Positions 24,605 through 33,042 of a stretch of 64,000 nucleotides of DNA are shown piece after piece. Every line of letters starts with the position of its first letter. Position 1 is the stretch's first letter. The DNA comes from an uncultured Trichococcus sp. Lineage in GTDB: Bacteria > Bacillota > Bacilli > Lactobacillales > Aerococcaceae. The DNA lies in contig NZ_OY764015.1 in assembly GCF_963667775.1 (NCBI RefSeq), forward strand, positions 3,027,001-3,091,000, in the 5' to 3' direction. The notes under the pieces were generated by a model. The model searched no databases. It saw only the letters and a program-made list of their open reading frames with translations, and had not been told where the DNA came from. The position numbers and the translations under genes were made by a program.

Positions 24605-25303
24605 ATGTTGTATCCATTCTTCGATAGCACCTATATATTGATCATCCTAGGTATCGTGGTTTCCATGATTGCTTCGGGATTCGTCAAACGCACATTCAAT
24701 ACCTATAACCAAGTGAAAAGCCAGAACGGTTACACCGCTACGGATGCAGCGCGCTTCATCCTGGAGCAATCGGGCATCCATGATGTGCGGATCGAACGCG
24801 TCCGCGGGGATCTGACGGACCACTACGACTCACGCGCCAAAGTTTTGCGTCTTTCCGACACGACAGCCAACTCGACTTCGGTCGCGGCCATCGGCGTTGC
24901 TGCCCATGAAGTCGGTCACGCAATCCAAGACCAAAAGAATTACATTCCGTTGCGCTTGCGTGCCGGTTTGGTCCCGGCCGCCAACTTAGGCCAGACGCTT
25001 TCCATGCCGATGATCATGATCGGCGTATTCTCAGGCATGAACCAGACGTTCCTCAATTTGGGTATCCTTTTCTTCTCGTTCAGTTTCCTGTTCCAAGTGG
25101 TCACATTGCCTGTCGAATTCAATGCATCCGGCCGCGCCCTGAAGATCCTTTCGAACGGCGGCATCCTGAATGCGCAAGAAGTACCGAAAGCCCGCAAAGT
25201 TCTTGTGGCAGCAGCCATGACGTATGTCGCGGCTGCCTTCATGAGCTTCCTGCAACTGCTCCGTCTGCTCTTGCTTTTCGGCGGCGGAAACAACGACGAT
25301 TAA
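24605..25303 (+). CDS. Membrane zinc metallopeptidase, YugP family
   Basis: A 232-residue membrane protein of the neutral zinc metallopeptidase family (PF04298). The N-terminal helix (residues 8-25) is followed by a domain with the zinc motif HEVGH at residues 101-105. Two hydrophobic regions follow (about 125-160 and 195-225). The rest of the family pattern is visible as LSDTTANSTSVAAIGVAAHEVGHAIQDQ and PVEFNASGRALKIL. The substrate is unknown. The ATG follows AAAGGTTGATGAAAC. It is a single gene with its own terminator. Confidence 0.85.
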   Translation: MLYPFFDSTYILIILGIVVSMIASGFVKRTFNTYNQVKSQNGYTATDAARFILEQSGIHDVRIERVRGDLTDHYDSRAKVLRLSDTTANSTSVAAIGVAAHEVGHAIQDQKNYIPLRLRAGLVPAANLGQTLSMPMIMIGVFSGMNQTFLNLGILFFSFSFLFQVVTLPVEFNASGRALKILSNGGILNAQEVPKARKVLVAAAMTYVAAAFMSFLQLLRLLLLFGGGNNDD

Positions 25304-25337
25304 TTGGTGGTGACGGCGTAAGCCCGTGTTCCATCGG

Positions 25338-25384
25338 AAAAACTGCTTCGGTCCATTTCAACGGCCCGGAGCAGTTTTTTTGTT
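25338..25384 (+). terminator. Intrinsic terminator after yugP-like gene
   Basis: Hairpin AAACTGCTTCGG / CCGGAGCAGTTT followed by a long T-tract. Confidence 0.88.
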
Positions 25385-25513
25385 TGCAGGATTCCCTGAA
25401 AGGCGGTCGTTAAACTTGTTATCTCGGGGTGGCTATACTATAATCATGTTAGCATTTTGGAAGTCTATATCAGAAAAGAATTCCAAATAAAACTCTGGAA
25501 GCAGGAGCAAACA

Positions 25514-26119
25514 ATGAGTCCTAATAAACAATCTAAAGATAAGCGCGTCTTAGCCACAAAGAAAAACCTTTTGCATGCATTGATAACACTGCTGGAAGAA
25601 AAATCCATCGAAGAAGTGACTGTGAGGGAACTTACTAAACGTGCAAAAGTGAATCGGGGAACTTTTTACCTGCATTATGCAGATAAGCAGGATCTGCTGG
25701 AGAAAAATATCGATGCGCTGATACTGGAACTTCAGGACAGAGGAAAGGCCATCACGAAAACGGCTTTGTCCGATGCTACTGAAATAGAATTCAGGCAAAA
25801 AACAGTCGAAGCGTTCACGGATATCTTCAACTACATCAGAGAAAATGAACGCTTCTTCAGTGTTCTTTTCAACGGGAGAAGCAGCTATTCCTTTCCGCTC
25901 AAATTCAATACCTACTTGAGGGGACGCTTGGAGGAACAGCTCCAATCGAAAAAATCCGCAATTCCTTATGAACACTGGATCACCGCCGTTTCCTTCGCCT
26001 ATCAAGGGATGATCTACTCCTGGGTGACGAACGGCATGAAAGATTCGCCGGAACGGATGGGCGAGTATGGGTATTATTTCATTTCCCAAAGCGTGGTGGA
26101 GATAACCAGAGGGACGTGA
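25514..26119 (+). CDS. TetR/AcrR family transcriptional regulator
   Basis: A 201-residue regulator with a standard TetR DNA-binding domain: TKKNLLHALITLLEEKSIEEVTVRELTKRAKVNRGTFYLHYADKQDLLEK, where the turn and recognition helix are RAKVNRGTFYLHY. The C-terminal part is all-helical and resembles TetR_C_8. I use the ATG at 25514, preceded by GCAGGAG; the frame is open from 25457 without a ribosome site. It lies 48 bp upstream of the GTPase gene on the same strand and is probably co-transcribed; it may regulate itself. No ligand can be proposed. Confidence 0.85.
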   Translation: MSPNKQSKDKRVLATKKNLLHALITLLEEKSIEEVTVRELTKRAKVNRGTFYLHYADKQDLLEKNIDALILELQDRGKAITKTALSDATEIEFRQKTVEAFTDIFNYIRENERFFSVLFNGRSSYSFPLKFNTYLRGRLEEQLQSKKSAIPYEHWITAVSFAYQGMIYSWVTNGMKDSPERMGEYGYYFISQSVVEITRGT

Positions 26120-26167
26120 CCGTTACGTAACAAAGGATACTTGTGCTGAGCGACAGGAGGAAACGTC

Positions 26168-27358
26168 ATGGGAAGAGGTAACCTTGATTTGAATGTGGTC
26201 CAGGAGATACTGAACAAGACAAAAGAAGAAGTAGAAAACATGCATCCCGTCAATATCCTGCTAGCGGGGAAGACGGGTGTCGGGAAGAGTACGCTGATCA
26301 ATAATGTCTTCCGGGAACGGTTGGCTGAGACCGGCATCGGGAAACCCGTCACGAAACACTTGCGTCGGATCGCGAAGGAAGGCATGCCGATCGCGTTGTA
26401 CGATACGCGCGGACTGGAATTGGGCCACCCGATCCAGACTGAAGTAAAACAGGAAATCATCGAGGCCATCAAGAAGAGCCAAAAGGAAGGGTCCGATAAG
26501 GCGATCCATTTGGTCTACTATTGCATCAATGCGCATTCCTCGCGCATCGAGGAATCCGAGATCGCCTTCATGGAAGAACTTTCCAACCTGTTGCCGGTGC
26601 TGGTCGTCCTGACGCAATCGATCGGAAAGCCAGCGAACGATCTGAAGAAGTACATCGAAAACCTGAACCTGCCGATTGCCGGTGTGCTGAACGTGATGGC
26701 GGAACCGTACACCATCACGGATGAACTGGTGCTTCCGCAGAGCGGATTGAAGGAATTGATCGAGCGTACGTTTGCGGTGCTGCCGGAGGAGACGAAAGAG
26801 GCTTTTAACAACGCCCAACAGGTGGATATTGTGCGTAAAGCGAAAGCATCCCGAAGTTGGGCGATCAAATACATTGCGACCACATTCGGCGTCGGTTTCA
26901 CACCGATTCCCTTTTCCGATGCGACTATTCTGGTGCCGATGCAGATCGGCATGCTTGCCCACATCACCGCCATCTTTGGCATTTCGATGGACAAAGCCGC
27001 CATCACCAGCGTGATCGGCGCTGTCGGCGGAACAGGAGGAGCCACTTATTTAGGGCGGTACATCGTCTCGAACCTGCTGAAGCTGATTCCGGGTGCCGGA
27101 ATGATCGTCGGAGGTTTCATCAGCGGCACGACGGCTGCCGTACTGACGACTGCGTTGGCGATGAGCTACATCGAGGTGCTGACGATCGTGGCAAAAGGGG
27201 AAAAGGACGGCAAGTATCCGGACCTCAGCAACATCGAGACGCTGATGCGTGAAAAAATGCAGGAACGGCTCAAAATGGGAACCAAGGACCCGGATGTCAA
27301 AGAAGTATTGGACAAACTGAAGAAGAACAATCCGTTGAAAAAATGGCTGAAAAAATAG
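26168..27358 (+). CDS. Era-like GTPase with C-terminal membrane domain (DUF697-like)
   Basis: A 396-residue GTPase. The P-loop is GKTGVGKS (residues 34-41), Switch II is DTRG (79-82), and VVLTQSIGK at about residue 142 probably stands where the NKxD specificity motif would be. After residue 230 comes a hydrophobic region with FTPIPFSDATILVPMQIGMLAHITAIFGI and a glycine-rich pair of helices (GAVGGTGGATYLGRY, GAGMIVGGFISGTTAA). That layout matches GTPases with DUF697, which act on membranes. The C-terminus is lysine-rich (KKNNPLKKWLKK). Role unknown. AGGAGGAAACGTC precedes the ATG. Confidence 0.85.
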   Translation: MGRGNLDLNVVQEILNKTKEEVENMHPVNILLAGKTGVGKSTLINNVFRERLAETGIGKPVTKHLRRIAKEGMPIALYDTRGLELGHPIQTEVKQEIIEAIKKSQKEGSDKAIHLVYYCINAHSSRIEESEIAFMEELSNLLPVLVVLTQSIGKPANDLKKYIENLNLPIAGVLNVMAEPYTITDELVLPQSGLKELIERTFAVLPEETKEAFNNAQQVDIVRKAKASRSWAIKYIATTFGVGFTPIPFSDATILVPMQIGMLAHITAIFGISMDKAAITSVIGAVGGTGGATYLGRYIVSNLLKLIPGAGMIVGGFISGTTAAVLTTALAMSYIEVLTIVAKGEKDGKYPDLSNIETLMREKMQERLKMGTKDPDVKEVLDKLKKNNPLKKWLKK

Positions 27359-27370
27359 AAAAATACAAAG

Positions 27371-27398
27371 ACGCGGACAATTTCATGTCCGCGTTTTT
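27371..27398. terminator. Bidirectional intrinsic terminator
   Basis: Hairpin ACGCGGACA / TGTCCGCGT plus T-tract between the GTPase and the convergent MFS gene. Confidence 0.85.
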
Positions 27399-27439
27399 GT
27401 GGTGGGGCCGGAAATCCGGCATATCTGATTTTATTTTTT

Positions 27440-28678
27440 TTAGATGCCGGTTACATTAATAGGTTGCTTTAACGGGCCTCTTTTCAGTGCGAAAAGGTAA
27501 CAGAAGCCGTAAACGATGGCAAGTCCCATCATCGTAAACATGCCAATTGCATATGAGCCGGTCACGTCATAAACGGCTCCCCATAGCGGGCCGGAGATGG
27601 ACATGCCGATGGAAGGCGCCATACCGAGGATGGACCAGATACGCGGGTAATCGCCGACACCGAAGACTTCGCTCACGACCAAAGGCGTCAACACCGCCGG
27701 CCCACCGAGTCCGAACGCAAGGATGAACATGACGACCGACAACGCCAAGAAAGAGCGGGTGGTCGCAAGGAAGAACAAGGCGATCACCATGCAGACGACA
27801 ACAACCGTAAGGGTGATGGTGGAATCGATTTTGTCATTGATGGCCCCGACCGAAATGTTGGCAATGATCATGCCTGTCATGACGAGCGAGAACAGCGTGC
27901 CGACCTGTCCGGATGTGAAATTCATCCCGCTGAAGTGTGCCGGCAAATGTTGCATCATCCCGCCCCCGAAAGCGGAAAGGAAGATGCCTATGAACAGGAT
28001 GTAAAACGGTTTCATCTTTTTGGCATCTTCATAAGGGATGGACAAATCAGGTGTAGGTTCATTGCTTTCGTTTTGGGCGGACAGTTCAGTTCCGTAAGCG
28101 TTCATGCCGATAGTGCCGGGATGTTCAACCAGCAAAAAGAGGCCGTTGGGAACAGTCAAAAGAGCGAAAAGTCCAGCAATCAAAAAGTAGCCCATACGCC
28201 AACCGAAGTTATCCAGAAATGTTGGCATAATCATCGAAATGATGGCTCCTGCAAGCCCTCCGGAGGCGTTCAACAAGCTCATCATCAAACCTTTTTTGGC
28301 AGTGAACCAATTGTTGATCAGTAAAATTGCCAGAAACATAGTGATCGGCATCATGAACAACCCGAGGAAAACGCCTCCCAAATAGAAATGCCATAAACGG
28401 GTAGCGAATGCCAACCAAACAAATCCAAGCGAGACCCAGAGGCCTCCTCCAATCAACAGGCGCTTTGCGCCAATTTTAGGGAGAAATTGCCCAATCAAGG
28501 GAAGCACGAAAACGCCGGTCAGAGTCGACAGGCTGATGTAAAGCGAAAAGGCACTGCGCGTGAATCCTAATTCCGTGGTGATGGGCTCGACGAAGAAACC
28601 GATCGCATTTCCGGAAATGTACATGGCCATAATCAAAAAGGCCGCAGAAATAAAGGATAAATAGTGGCGTAAGGTCAT
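27440..28678 (-). CDS. MFS transporter, oxalate/formate antiporter (OFA) type
   Basis: A 12-helix major facilitator of 412 residues. The N-terminus AAFLIMAMYISGNAIGFFVEPITTELGFTRSAFSLYISLSTLTG is typical of the OFA group, which handles small carboxylates. A central loop of about 35 charged residues (QNESNEPTPDLSIPYEDAKKMK) separates the halves. I start at the ATG ending at 28678 with GAGAGGAAC upstream; the frame extends to 28756 without support. A cre site lies about 100 bp upstream, so carbon catabolite control is likely. The ROK regulator upstream on the same strand may also act on it. Confidence 0.83.
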   Translation of the reverse strand: MTLRHYLSFISAAFLIMAMYISGNAIGFFVEPITTELGFTRSAFSLYISLSTLTGVFVLPLIGQFLPKIGAKRLLIGGGLWVSLGFVWLAFATRLWHFYLGGVFLGLFMMPITMFLAILLINNWFTAKKGLMMSLLNASGGLAGAIISMIMPTFLDNFGWRMGYFLIAGLFALLTVPNGLFLLVEHPGTIGMNAYGTELSAQNESNEPTPDLSIPYEDAKKMKPFYILFIGIFLSAFGGGMMQHLPAHFSGMNFTSGQVGTLFSLVMTGMIIANISVGAINDKIDSTITLTVVVVCMVIALFFLATTRSFLALSVVMFILAFGLGGPAVLTPLVVSEVFGVGDYPRIWSILGMAPSIGMSISGPLWGAVYDVTGSYAIGMFTMMGLAIVYGFCYLFALKRGPLKQPINVTGI

Positions 28679-28775
28679 AGGATAGTTCCTCTCTACATCA
28701 AAATAGGTCAAATATGCTTGTTGGCAGAATTTCCGTATAACAAAAAGGCATCCCATAATATGGAATGTCGTTTCT

Positions 28776-28789
28776 TGAAAACGAATACA
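28776..28789 (-). promoter_or_regulatory. cre site upstream of the OFA-type MFS gene
   Basis: TGAAAACGAATACA matches the CcpA consensus TGWAANCGNWNNCA at every fixed position (read on the plus strand; cre sites work in both orientations). A palindrome ATACATGTAT overlaps its end. Confidence 0.6.
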
Positions 28790-28842
28790 TGTATCTGCAT
28801 ATAAAATTCTATATCAATAATCAACGAAAAGCAATAGGGTGT

Positions 28843-28873
28843 CAAAAAAACATCACACCCGTGAGGATGTGAC
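28843..28873 (-). terminator. Intrinsic terminator of the ROK gene
   Basis: On the minus strand ACATCC-TCACGGG-TGTGATGT with seven T, just after the ROK regulator stop. Confidence 0.7.
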
Positions 28874-28925
28874 GTCAGAAAGAGGCTGATTCTTTTTAAG
28901 CTTATTCTGCATATTAGCCGGAATT

Positions 28926-30083
28926 TCAATCTTCAAAATGCAATTGTAGTTGCGAAACTTGGAAGAAATGCTGGAGTGCCAAGGCGATCCCGCCCAAAAG
29001 AGCCCCATTTTCCCCGAGTGTGGACAAACTCACCGGGACGTACTGGCCTGTTTTTTTGTTCAATTCCGTTTGGATTGCTGTCACACATTCCGGTAACGAA
29101 CGGAAAAGCTCTCCATTCAGATAGACTTTTTCCGGATCGAGCAGGCTGACGACATTGCTTATTGCGATGCTCATATGCAGCACGAGATGTTCCACTACGA
29201 TTTTGGCTTCTTCATCACCGACATTGTATAAGGTAATCAAATCTGCCAGTTGAAGCGAGGCATCCTTCTTGAGGTCCTTGATTTCCGCAATCAAAGTAGC
29301 GGTCGAACAATATTGGTTCAGGCATCCTTGTTTGCCGCAGTCGCAGTCTTTTCCGAACGGGTAGAGGATGGTGTGTCCCAGATTGCCCGCCAGACTGTGT
29401 TTGCTGCGGAATAATCGGTTCTGAAACAAAATTCCGGAACCGATGCCTTCATCCAGATCGATGCTGATGATGTTCCCCGGAGAGTGGGCGAATACCGCTT
29501 CGGCGATCACCGCCAGATTGTTCTGGTTTTCCAGATAGATCGGACAGTCGATGGCGTCGCTCTCCAGATGTTTGGCGGTCAGATGCTCCAACATTTTGTT
29601 CGTTGATGCTACTATCTCATCTTCGTGCACAAAGCCGTCGATGGATACGACAATGCCTACGAAGCGAAAAGGCGTCTTAGCGAGGCTCTTCCTGTGGTAA
29701 AGCACGACTTCCTCGATGCTGTCGATGATATTGCTGGCCTCCACTTTTCTGACCAAATCGTACTGGGCGACGATCCTTCCTTGAAGATTGCAGACAAGAG
29801 AAGAAATCTTTGTTTGTGTAATGGTCAAACTCATCGCGTATCCGCCATTCGCGTTCACCTTCAACAACACCGGTTTTCTCCCGCCAACGATGGAACTTTG
29901 ACCTGTACCGAGCTCGACGACAAGTTTTTCCTTGAGCAATTTTTTGACAATTTCTGATACGGTTGCCTTGTTGAGTCCGGAATCATGAGAGATGGCCGCT
30001 CGTGAAGTATTGGGATGATTGATGATTGCTGTCAAAACGATGGTCTCGTTTTGTTCCCTGATTGTGTTGCGGTTGACGATCAT
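28926..30083 (-). CDS. ROK family transcriptional regulator (NagC/XylR type)
   Basis: A 385-residue protein with an N-terminal winged helix (ETIVLTAIINHPNTSRAAISHDSGLNKATVSEIVKKLLKEKLV) and a ROK sugar-kinase-like domain. The ROK zinc motif is CDCGKQGCLNQYC, at about residues 230-242, after GNLGHTILYPFG. A sugar ligand would be expected, but ATP-binding residues of true kinases look weak, so a repressor role is more likely. A perfect 13-bp palindrome GGTGTG-T-CACACC directly overlaps its ribosome binding site region (30084-30096) and could be an autoregulatory site. The downstream neighbour on the same strand is the OFA-type transporter. Confidence 0.88.
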   Translation of the reverse strand: MIVNRNTIREQNETIVLTAIINHPNTSRAAISHDSGLNKATVSEIVKKLLKEKLVVELGTGQSSIVGGRKPVLLKVNANGGYAMSLTITQTKISSLVCNLQGRIVAQYDLVRKVEASNIIDSIEEVVLYHRKSLAKTPFRFVGIVVSIDGFVHEDEIVASTNKMLEHLTAKHLESDAIDCPIYLENQNNLAVIAEAVFAHSPGNIISIDLDEGIGSGILFQNRLFRSKHSLAGNLGHTILYPFGKDCDCGKQGCLNQYCSTATLIAEIKDLKKDASLQLADLITLYNVGDEEAKIVVEHLVLHMSIAISNVVSLLDPEKVYLNGELFRSLPECVTAIQTELNKKTGQYVPVSLSTLGENGALLGGIALALQHFFQVSQLQLHFED

Positions 30084-30096
30084 GGTGTGTCACACC
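30084..30096. promoter_or_regulatory. Palindrome at the start of the ROK gene
   Basis: GGTGTGTCACACC is a perfect inverted repeat with a one-base centre touching the start codon of the ROK regulator. Candidate operator; it also contributes to the ribosome site AAAGGGTGTG. Confidence 0.4.
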
Positions 30097-30459
30097 CTTT
30101 ACAAATTTTTTTTGAGTTTTGGGCGCAAAAAGGAGATGGATCTGAAAAATATACAAAGAAAGGCCATCTTGATGCAGAGTTGAGCGTGTTCCATAAAGTC
30201 TCTCCGAGGTGGAAATACCTTGCATAGTCGTCAGAAGTCTGATTTTGAAGGCGGTTACATAGATGGTGAAGACAAAAGTGGGCTCGTAGAAGAGCGATGG
30301 GTGGGGGAAACAGTCACTGCGGGCATTGTCTTTGGTTATATTTTAACACTTTTTGAGGGTAATTGCGAGGTTTGGATGCCCGCCAAACCCAATTAACGAC
30401 CACTTTTTTTCAATTGGGTATAGGGATGAAGCGTTTTCCGGATTGTGGGCTCTGAGTCA
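30097..30459. other. Intergenic stretch without recognisable gene
   Basis: Divergent region between the ROK regulator and the TauE exporter. It is AT-rich near 30330-30350 and has CCCAATTAACG / TCAATTGGG inverted segments around 30388-30420. I see no convincing small gene or RNA. Confidence 0.4.
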
Positions 30460-30488
30460 TTGTCATTTAATTGGAAAATCGGTAAAAT
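30460..30488 (+). promoter_or_regulatory. Promoter of the TauE/SafE gene
   Basis: TTGTCA at 30460-30465 and TAAAAT at 30483-30488 with a 17-base spacer. Transcription would begin about 20 bases before the start codon. Confidence 0.65.
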
Positions 30489-30516
30489 GAAAGGAATCGT
30501 GGGAGGTGGTTAGAGA

Positions 30517-31257
30517 ATGTTGGGGTTGAACGGGATTGAATGGATGATGCTGATAATTGCGGCCCTCATCATCGGTTTTTCAAAAACAGGCATACAAGGC
30601 GCGACAATTCCGGCGGTGGCGCTCGTCGCGATTCTGTTCGGCGGGAAGGCATCAGCCGGAATCATGTTGCCGATGCTGATGTTGGGGGATCTGATCGCCA
30701 TCTTCCAATACGGAAAACAAGGTAAATTCAGTGACGTCCTGAAATTGTTGCCTGCAGCCGTATTAGGTATTGCCGTCGGGGCAATCACGGGCAATTATCT
30801 GGATGACGAGCAGTTCAAAGCCTTGTTGGGTGTTGTCGTATTGATTTGCTTGGGGCTATTGGTCTACCGCGAGGTGGCCAAAAGAGTTTTGCCGCTTCCG
30901 AAAAATCCGATTTTCCACTGGATGGTCGGGGCTGTCAGCGGTTTTTCTTCGATGTTAGGGAATGCCGCAGGGCCAATATTCAACGTTTATGTACTGTCGC
31001 AGGACCTGACCAAGAACAAAATGATCGGAACGACTGCGTGGTTCTTCCTGGTGATGAACATCGTGAAATTGCCTTTTCACATCTTCATGTGGGGGACCGT
31101 CACTTGGGGAACGCTCCGGTACATGCTACTGATGATACCTTTCATTGCATTCGGCAGTGTGTTGGGCATCAGATTCGTCAGGAAGATTAACGAAGTCTGG
31201 TACAAACGTATCATCATGATCATGACCGCAATCGCGGCGATCCGTCTGTTCATCTAA
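30517..31257 (+). CDS. TauE/SafE family sulfite exporter-like permease
   Basis: An eight-helix permease of 246 residues (PF01925). Family members export sulfite, sulfoacetate or related organic anions. Features: the repeated core IGFSKTGIQGATIPAVALVAILFGGKASAGIMLPMLMLGDLIAI in the first half and VGAVSGFSSMLGNAAGPIFNVYVLSQDLTKNKMIGTTAWFFLVMNIVKLP in the second half. The ATG follows GGGAGGTGG. The gene stands alone with its own promoter and terminator. Its substrate is not indicated by neighbours, though reactive-sulfur genes are present elsewhere in the window. Confidence 0.85.
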   Translation: MLGLNGIEWMMLIIAALIIGFSKTGIQGATIPAVALVAILFGGKASAGIMLPMLMLGDLIAIFQYGKQGKFSDVLKLLPAAVLGIAVGAITGNYLDDEQFKALLGVVVLICLGLLVYREVAKRVLPLPKNPIFHWMVGAVSGFSSMLGNAAGPIFNVYVLSQDLTKNKMIGTTAWFFLVMNIVKLPFHIFMWGTVTWGTLRYMLLMIPFIAFGSVLGIRFVRKINEVWYKRIIMIMTAIAAIRLFI

Positions 31258-31262
31258 AAAGT

Positions 31263-31315
31263 AAAAAACGATGCCTTATGAACGAGTTTACTTCGTTCAC
31301 AAGGCATCATTTTTG
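31263..31315. terminator. Bidirectional intrinsic terminator
   Basis: Long hairpin AAAACGATGCCTT-GAACGA / TCGTTC-AAGGCATCATTTT between the convergent TauE and DUF1576 genes. Confidence 0.88.
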
Positions 31316-31344
31316 TTTTTGAAAAATCGCGCTGAATAATTTTG

Positions 31345-32685
31345 TTAATCGGCCTGCTCGATCTCGACTTCATCAGCCGGATCGACCGCCCCACGCAACG
31401 CCCGTTGGTTATCCCGATGAAGATGGAAGGCTTCCAGAATGGGAACCAGTATCGAAGCGACAAGTCCGCCCGAAAAGCCGTTGTTGTAGAGGTTGACGCC
31501 GCCATGGAGATAGCCGATATTCATGACCAATGTCAGATGCATAGCTCCGGCAATGATGCCCGCTATGTTCCCGTAACGACCGGCCAATGGCGCCAAGGTA
31601 GTACCGAACAGTGCCGAAATCAGGACAATGGTTGATTGATTATCCTGATAATTGAGCCGTCCCATCAAAGTGACCCCGATCAGGACCGGCAACACATTTT
31701 TGATATTTTTCCCGAAGGCTCCGAAGCCAACGACTGTGAAGATTCCGCCAAAAACCGGACCGTTGATTTCTCCGCCCATCAGCAGAATGTAAGTCGTAGA
31801 CAAGAAACCGAGCAAAGACATGTTGATGAGCGTCGCACCCAAACCTCCCAGTTCCAGGTAATCGGTGGACAGCTGGCCCGAATGTCGCATGATACGCTTC
31901 AACCCATGGAAGCTCCATCCGTTGAGCCACAAACCGATCAGGAACATACCGATGAACAGTGAATAGAGCAACAATGAAAAGGGCCCGTTGTAGCCGCTGG
32001 CAAGGATGTTCACCGTTTCGATCTCGAAGCCGAAGTTGCGCATCAGGGAGATGAAGACCGTTCCAATGATGCCGCAGGTGAAGCCTACGTTATAGAGGCT
32101 GAAACCTCTTGTGAAGGTAACGAAATGATGCGCCAGTGGGGGAATCAGGAAGCCGGAAACAAACCCGGCGCCGAGCCCCAATAACACACCGTAGGGTTGG
32201 CCGATCCCGAGATTGAAGGAGAGTTCGCTGACCAGTGGCGCCAAAGCAGTCCCGAAAAGGGCGGCCAGCAATGATTTATGCATCGGAACTTTTGTGACTT
32301 TTGCATACGCGAAGGCTCCGATGCTGATCGGCATGGAATTGAATAAATTCTTGCCAAAGAAGGCGAAGCCCGCAATCGTTAAAATGCCGGCTATGATCGG
32401 GCCATTTATCTTAGCATCCGCCATCCGGACGATCCAGATGGCCTGCAGTGTCATCAGCGAAGCGTTGAACAATGCCGATCCGACGTTCGTCAAGGCTATG
32501 TAATCCGTCAACAGGTTAGCTGGAGAGGCCAAGATGGTGAGGTTACCTTCATAAATTTCCCGTGGACTGTTGAACAGGAAAGCCACACCGCCCATCAATA
32601 AGGCAAAGCCGGCCAGCAGACCGTATTTTAATCGCTCGGAAAGCTCCTCAGCGCCACACATAGTAGGCTGTCTTTTCTGTATCAT
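31345..32685 (-). CDS. DUF1576 family multi-pass membrane protein with tandem internal repeat
   Basis: A 446-residue membrane protein that I assign to DUF1576 from its overall pattern; the function is unknown. The two halves are clear copies: NGPIIAGILTIAGFAFFGKN (94-113) against NGPVFGGIFTVVGFGAFGKN (308-327), AALFGTALAPL (141-151) against SALFGTTLAPL (357-367), and LYNVGFTCGIIG against LYNNGFSGGLVA. Such two-fold repeats are typical of transporters and channels. The start codon follows GGGGGCAAC. A perfect cre site about 100 bp upstream suggests carbon catabolite control, which hints at a nutrient-related role. Confidence 0.75.
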   Translation of the reverse strand: MIQKRQPTMCGAEELSERLKYGLLAGFALLMGGVAFLFNSPREIYEGNLTILASPANLLTDYIALTNVGSALFNASLMTLQAIWIVRMADAKINGPIIAGILTIAGFAFFGKNLFNSMPISIGAFAYAKVTKVPMHKSLLAALFGTALAPLVSELSFNLGIGQPYGVLLGLGAGFVSGFLIPPLAHHFVTFTRGFSLYNVGFTCGIIGTVFISLMRNFGFEIETVNILASGYNGPFSLLLYSLFIGMFLIGLWLNGWSFHGLKRIMRHSGQLSTDYLELGGLGATLINMSLLGFLSTTYILLMGGEINGPVFGGIFTVVGFGAFGKNIKNVLPVLIGVTLMGRLNYQDNQSTIVLISALFGTTLAPLAGRYGNIAGIIAGAMHLTLVMNIGYLHGGVNLYNNGFSGGLVASILVPILEAFHLHRDNQRALRGAVDPADEVEIEQAD

Positions 32686-32782
32686 TAGTTGCCCCCAATC
32701 TTATAGTATTGAAAATAGTAGTTGAAAATGGAATATGGAAATTGCTGTTTGCCGGAACGGGAAGAACCCAAGTTTACAAAAC

Positions 32783-32799
32783 AATGTAAACGTTAACTT
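32783..32799 (-). promoter_or_regulatory. cre site upstream of the DUF1576 gene
   Basis: AATGTAAACGTTAACTT matches the 17-base cre consensus WWTGWAARCGYTWWCWW at all positions. It overlaps a second inverted repeat, GTTTACA-AAACAA-TGTAAAC (32773-32792). Confidence 0.75.
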
Positions 32800-32978
32800 G
32801 CATTTAATTATACAGGTCCGGAGAGACTCTCACAATATTTATTTTCAACTTTACTAAAAACCGCTAATATCCCAACAGGAAATACACAAGCGGAACAATC
32901 TGCGCTGAACATTTGGTCCAAAAGGAAGCGCCCATTCCAAAAAAGACCGTACTATTTTACCGGTATAGCCCGGATTGG

Positions 32979-33006
32979 TTTACATTTGGATATATACCGC
33001 TACAAT
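32979..33006 (+). promoter_or_regulatory. Promoter of the Gfo/Idh/MocA gene
   Basis: TTTACA at 32979-32984 and TACAAT at 33001-33006, spacer 16. Confidence 0.6.
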
Positions 33007-33042
33007 ATAGGTAGAAGATACAATCATTTAGGGGGAAGAAGT

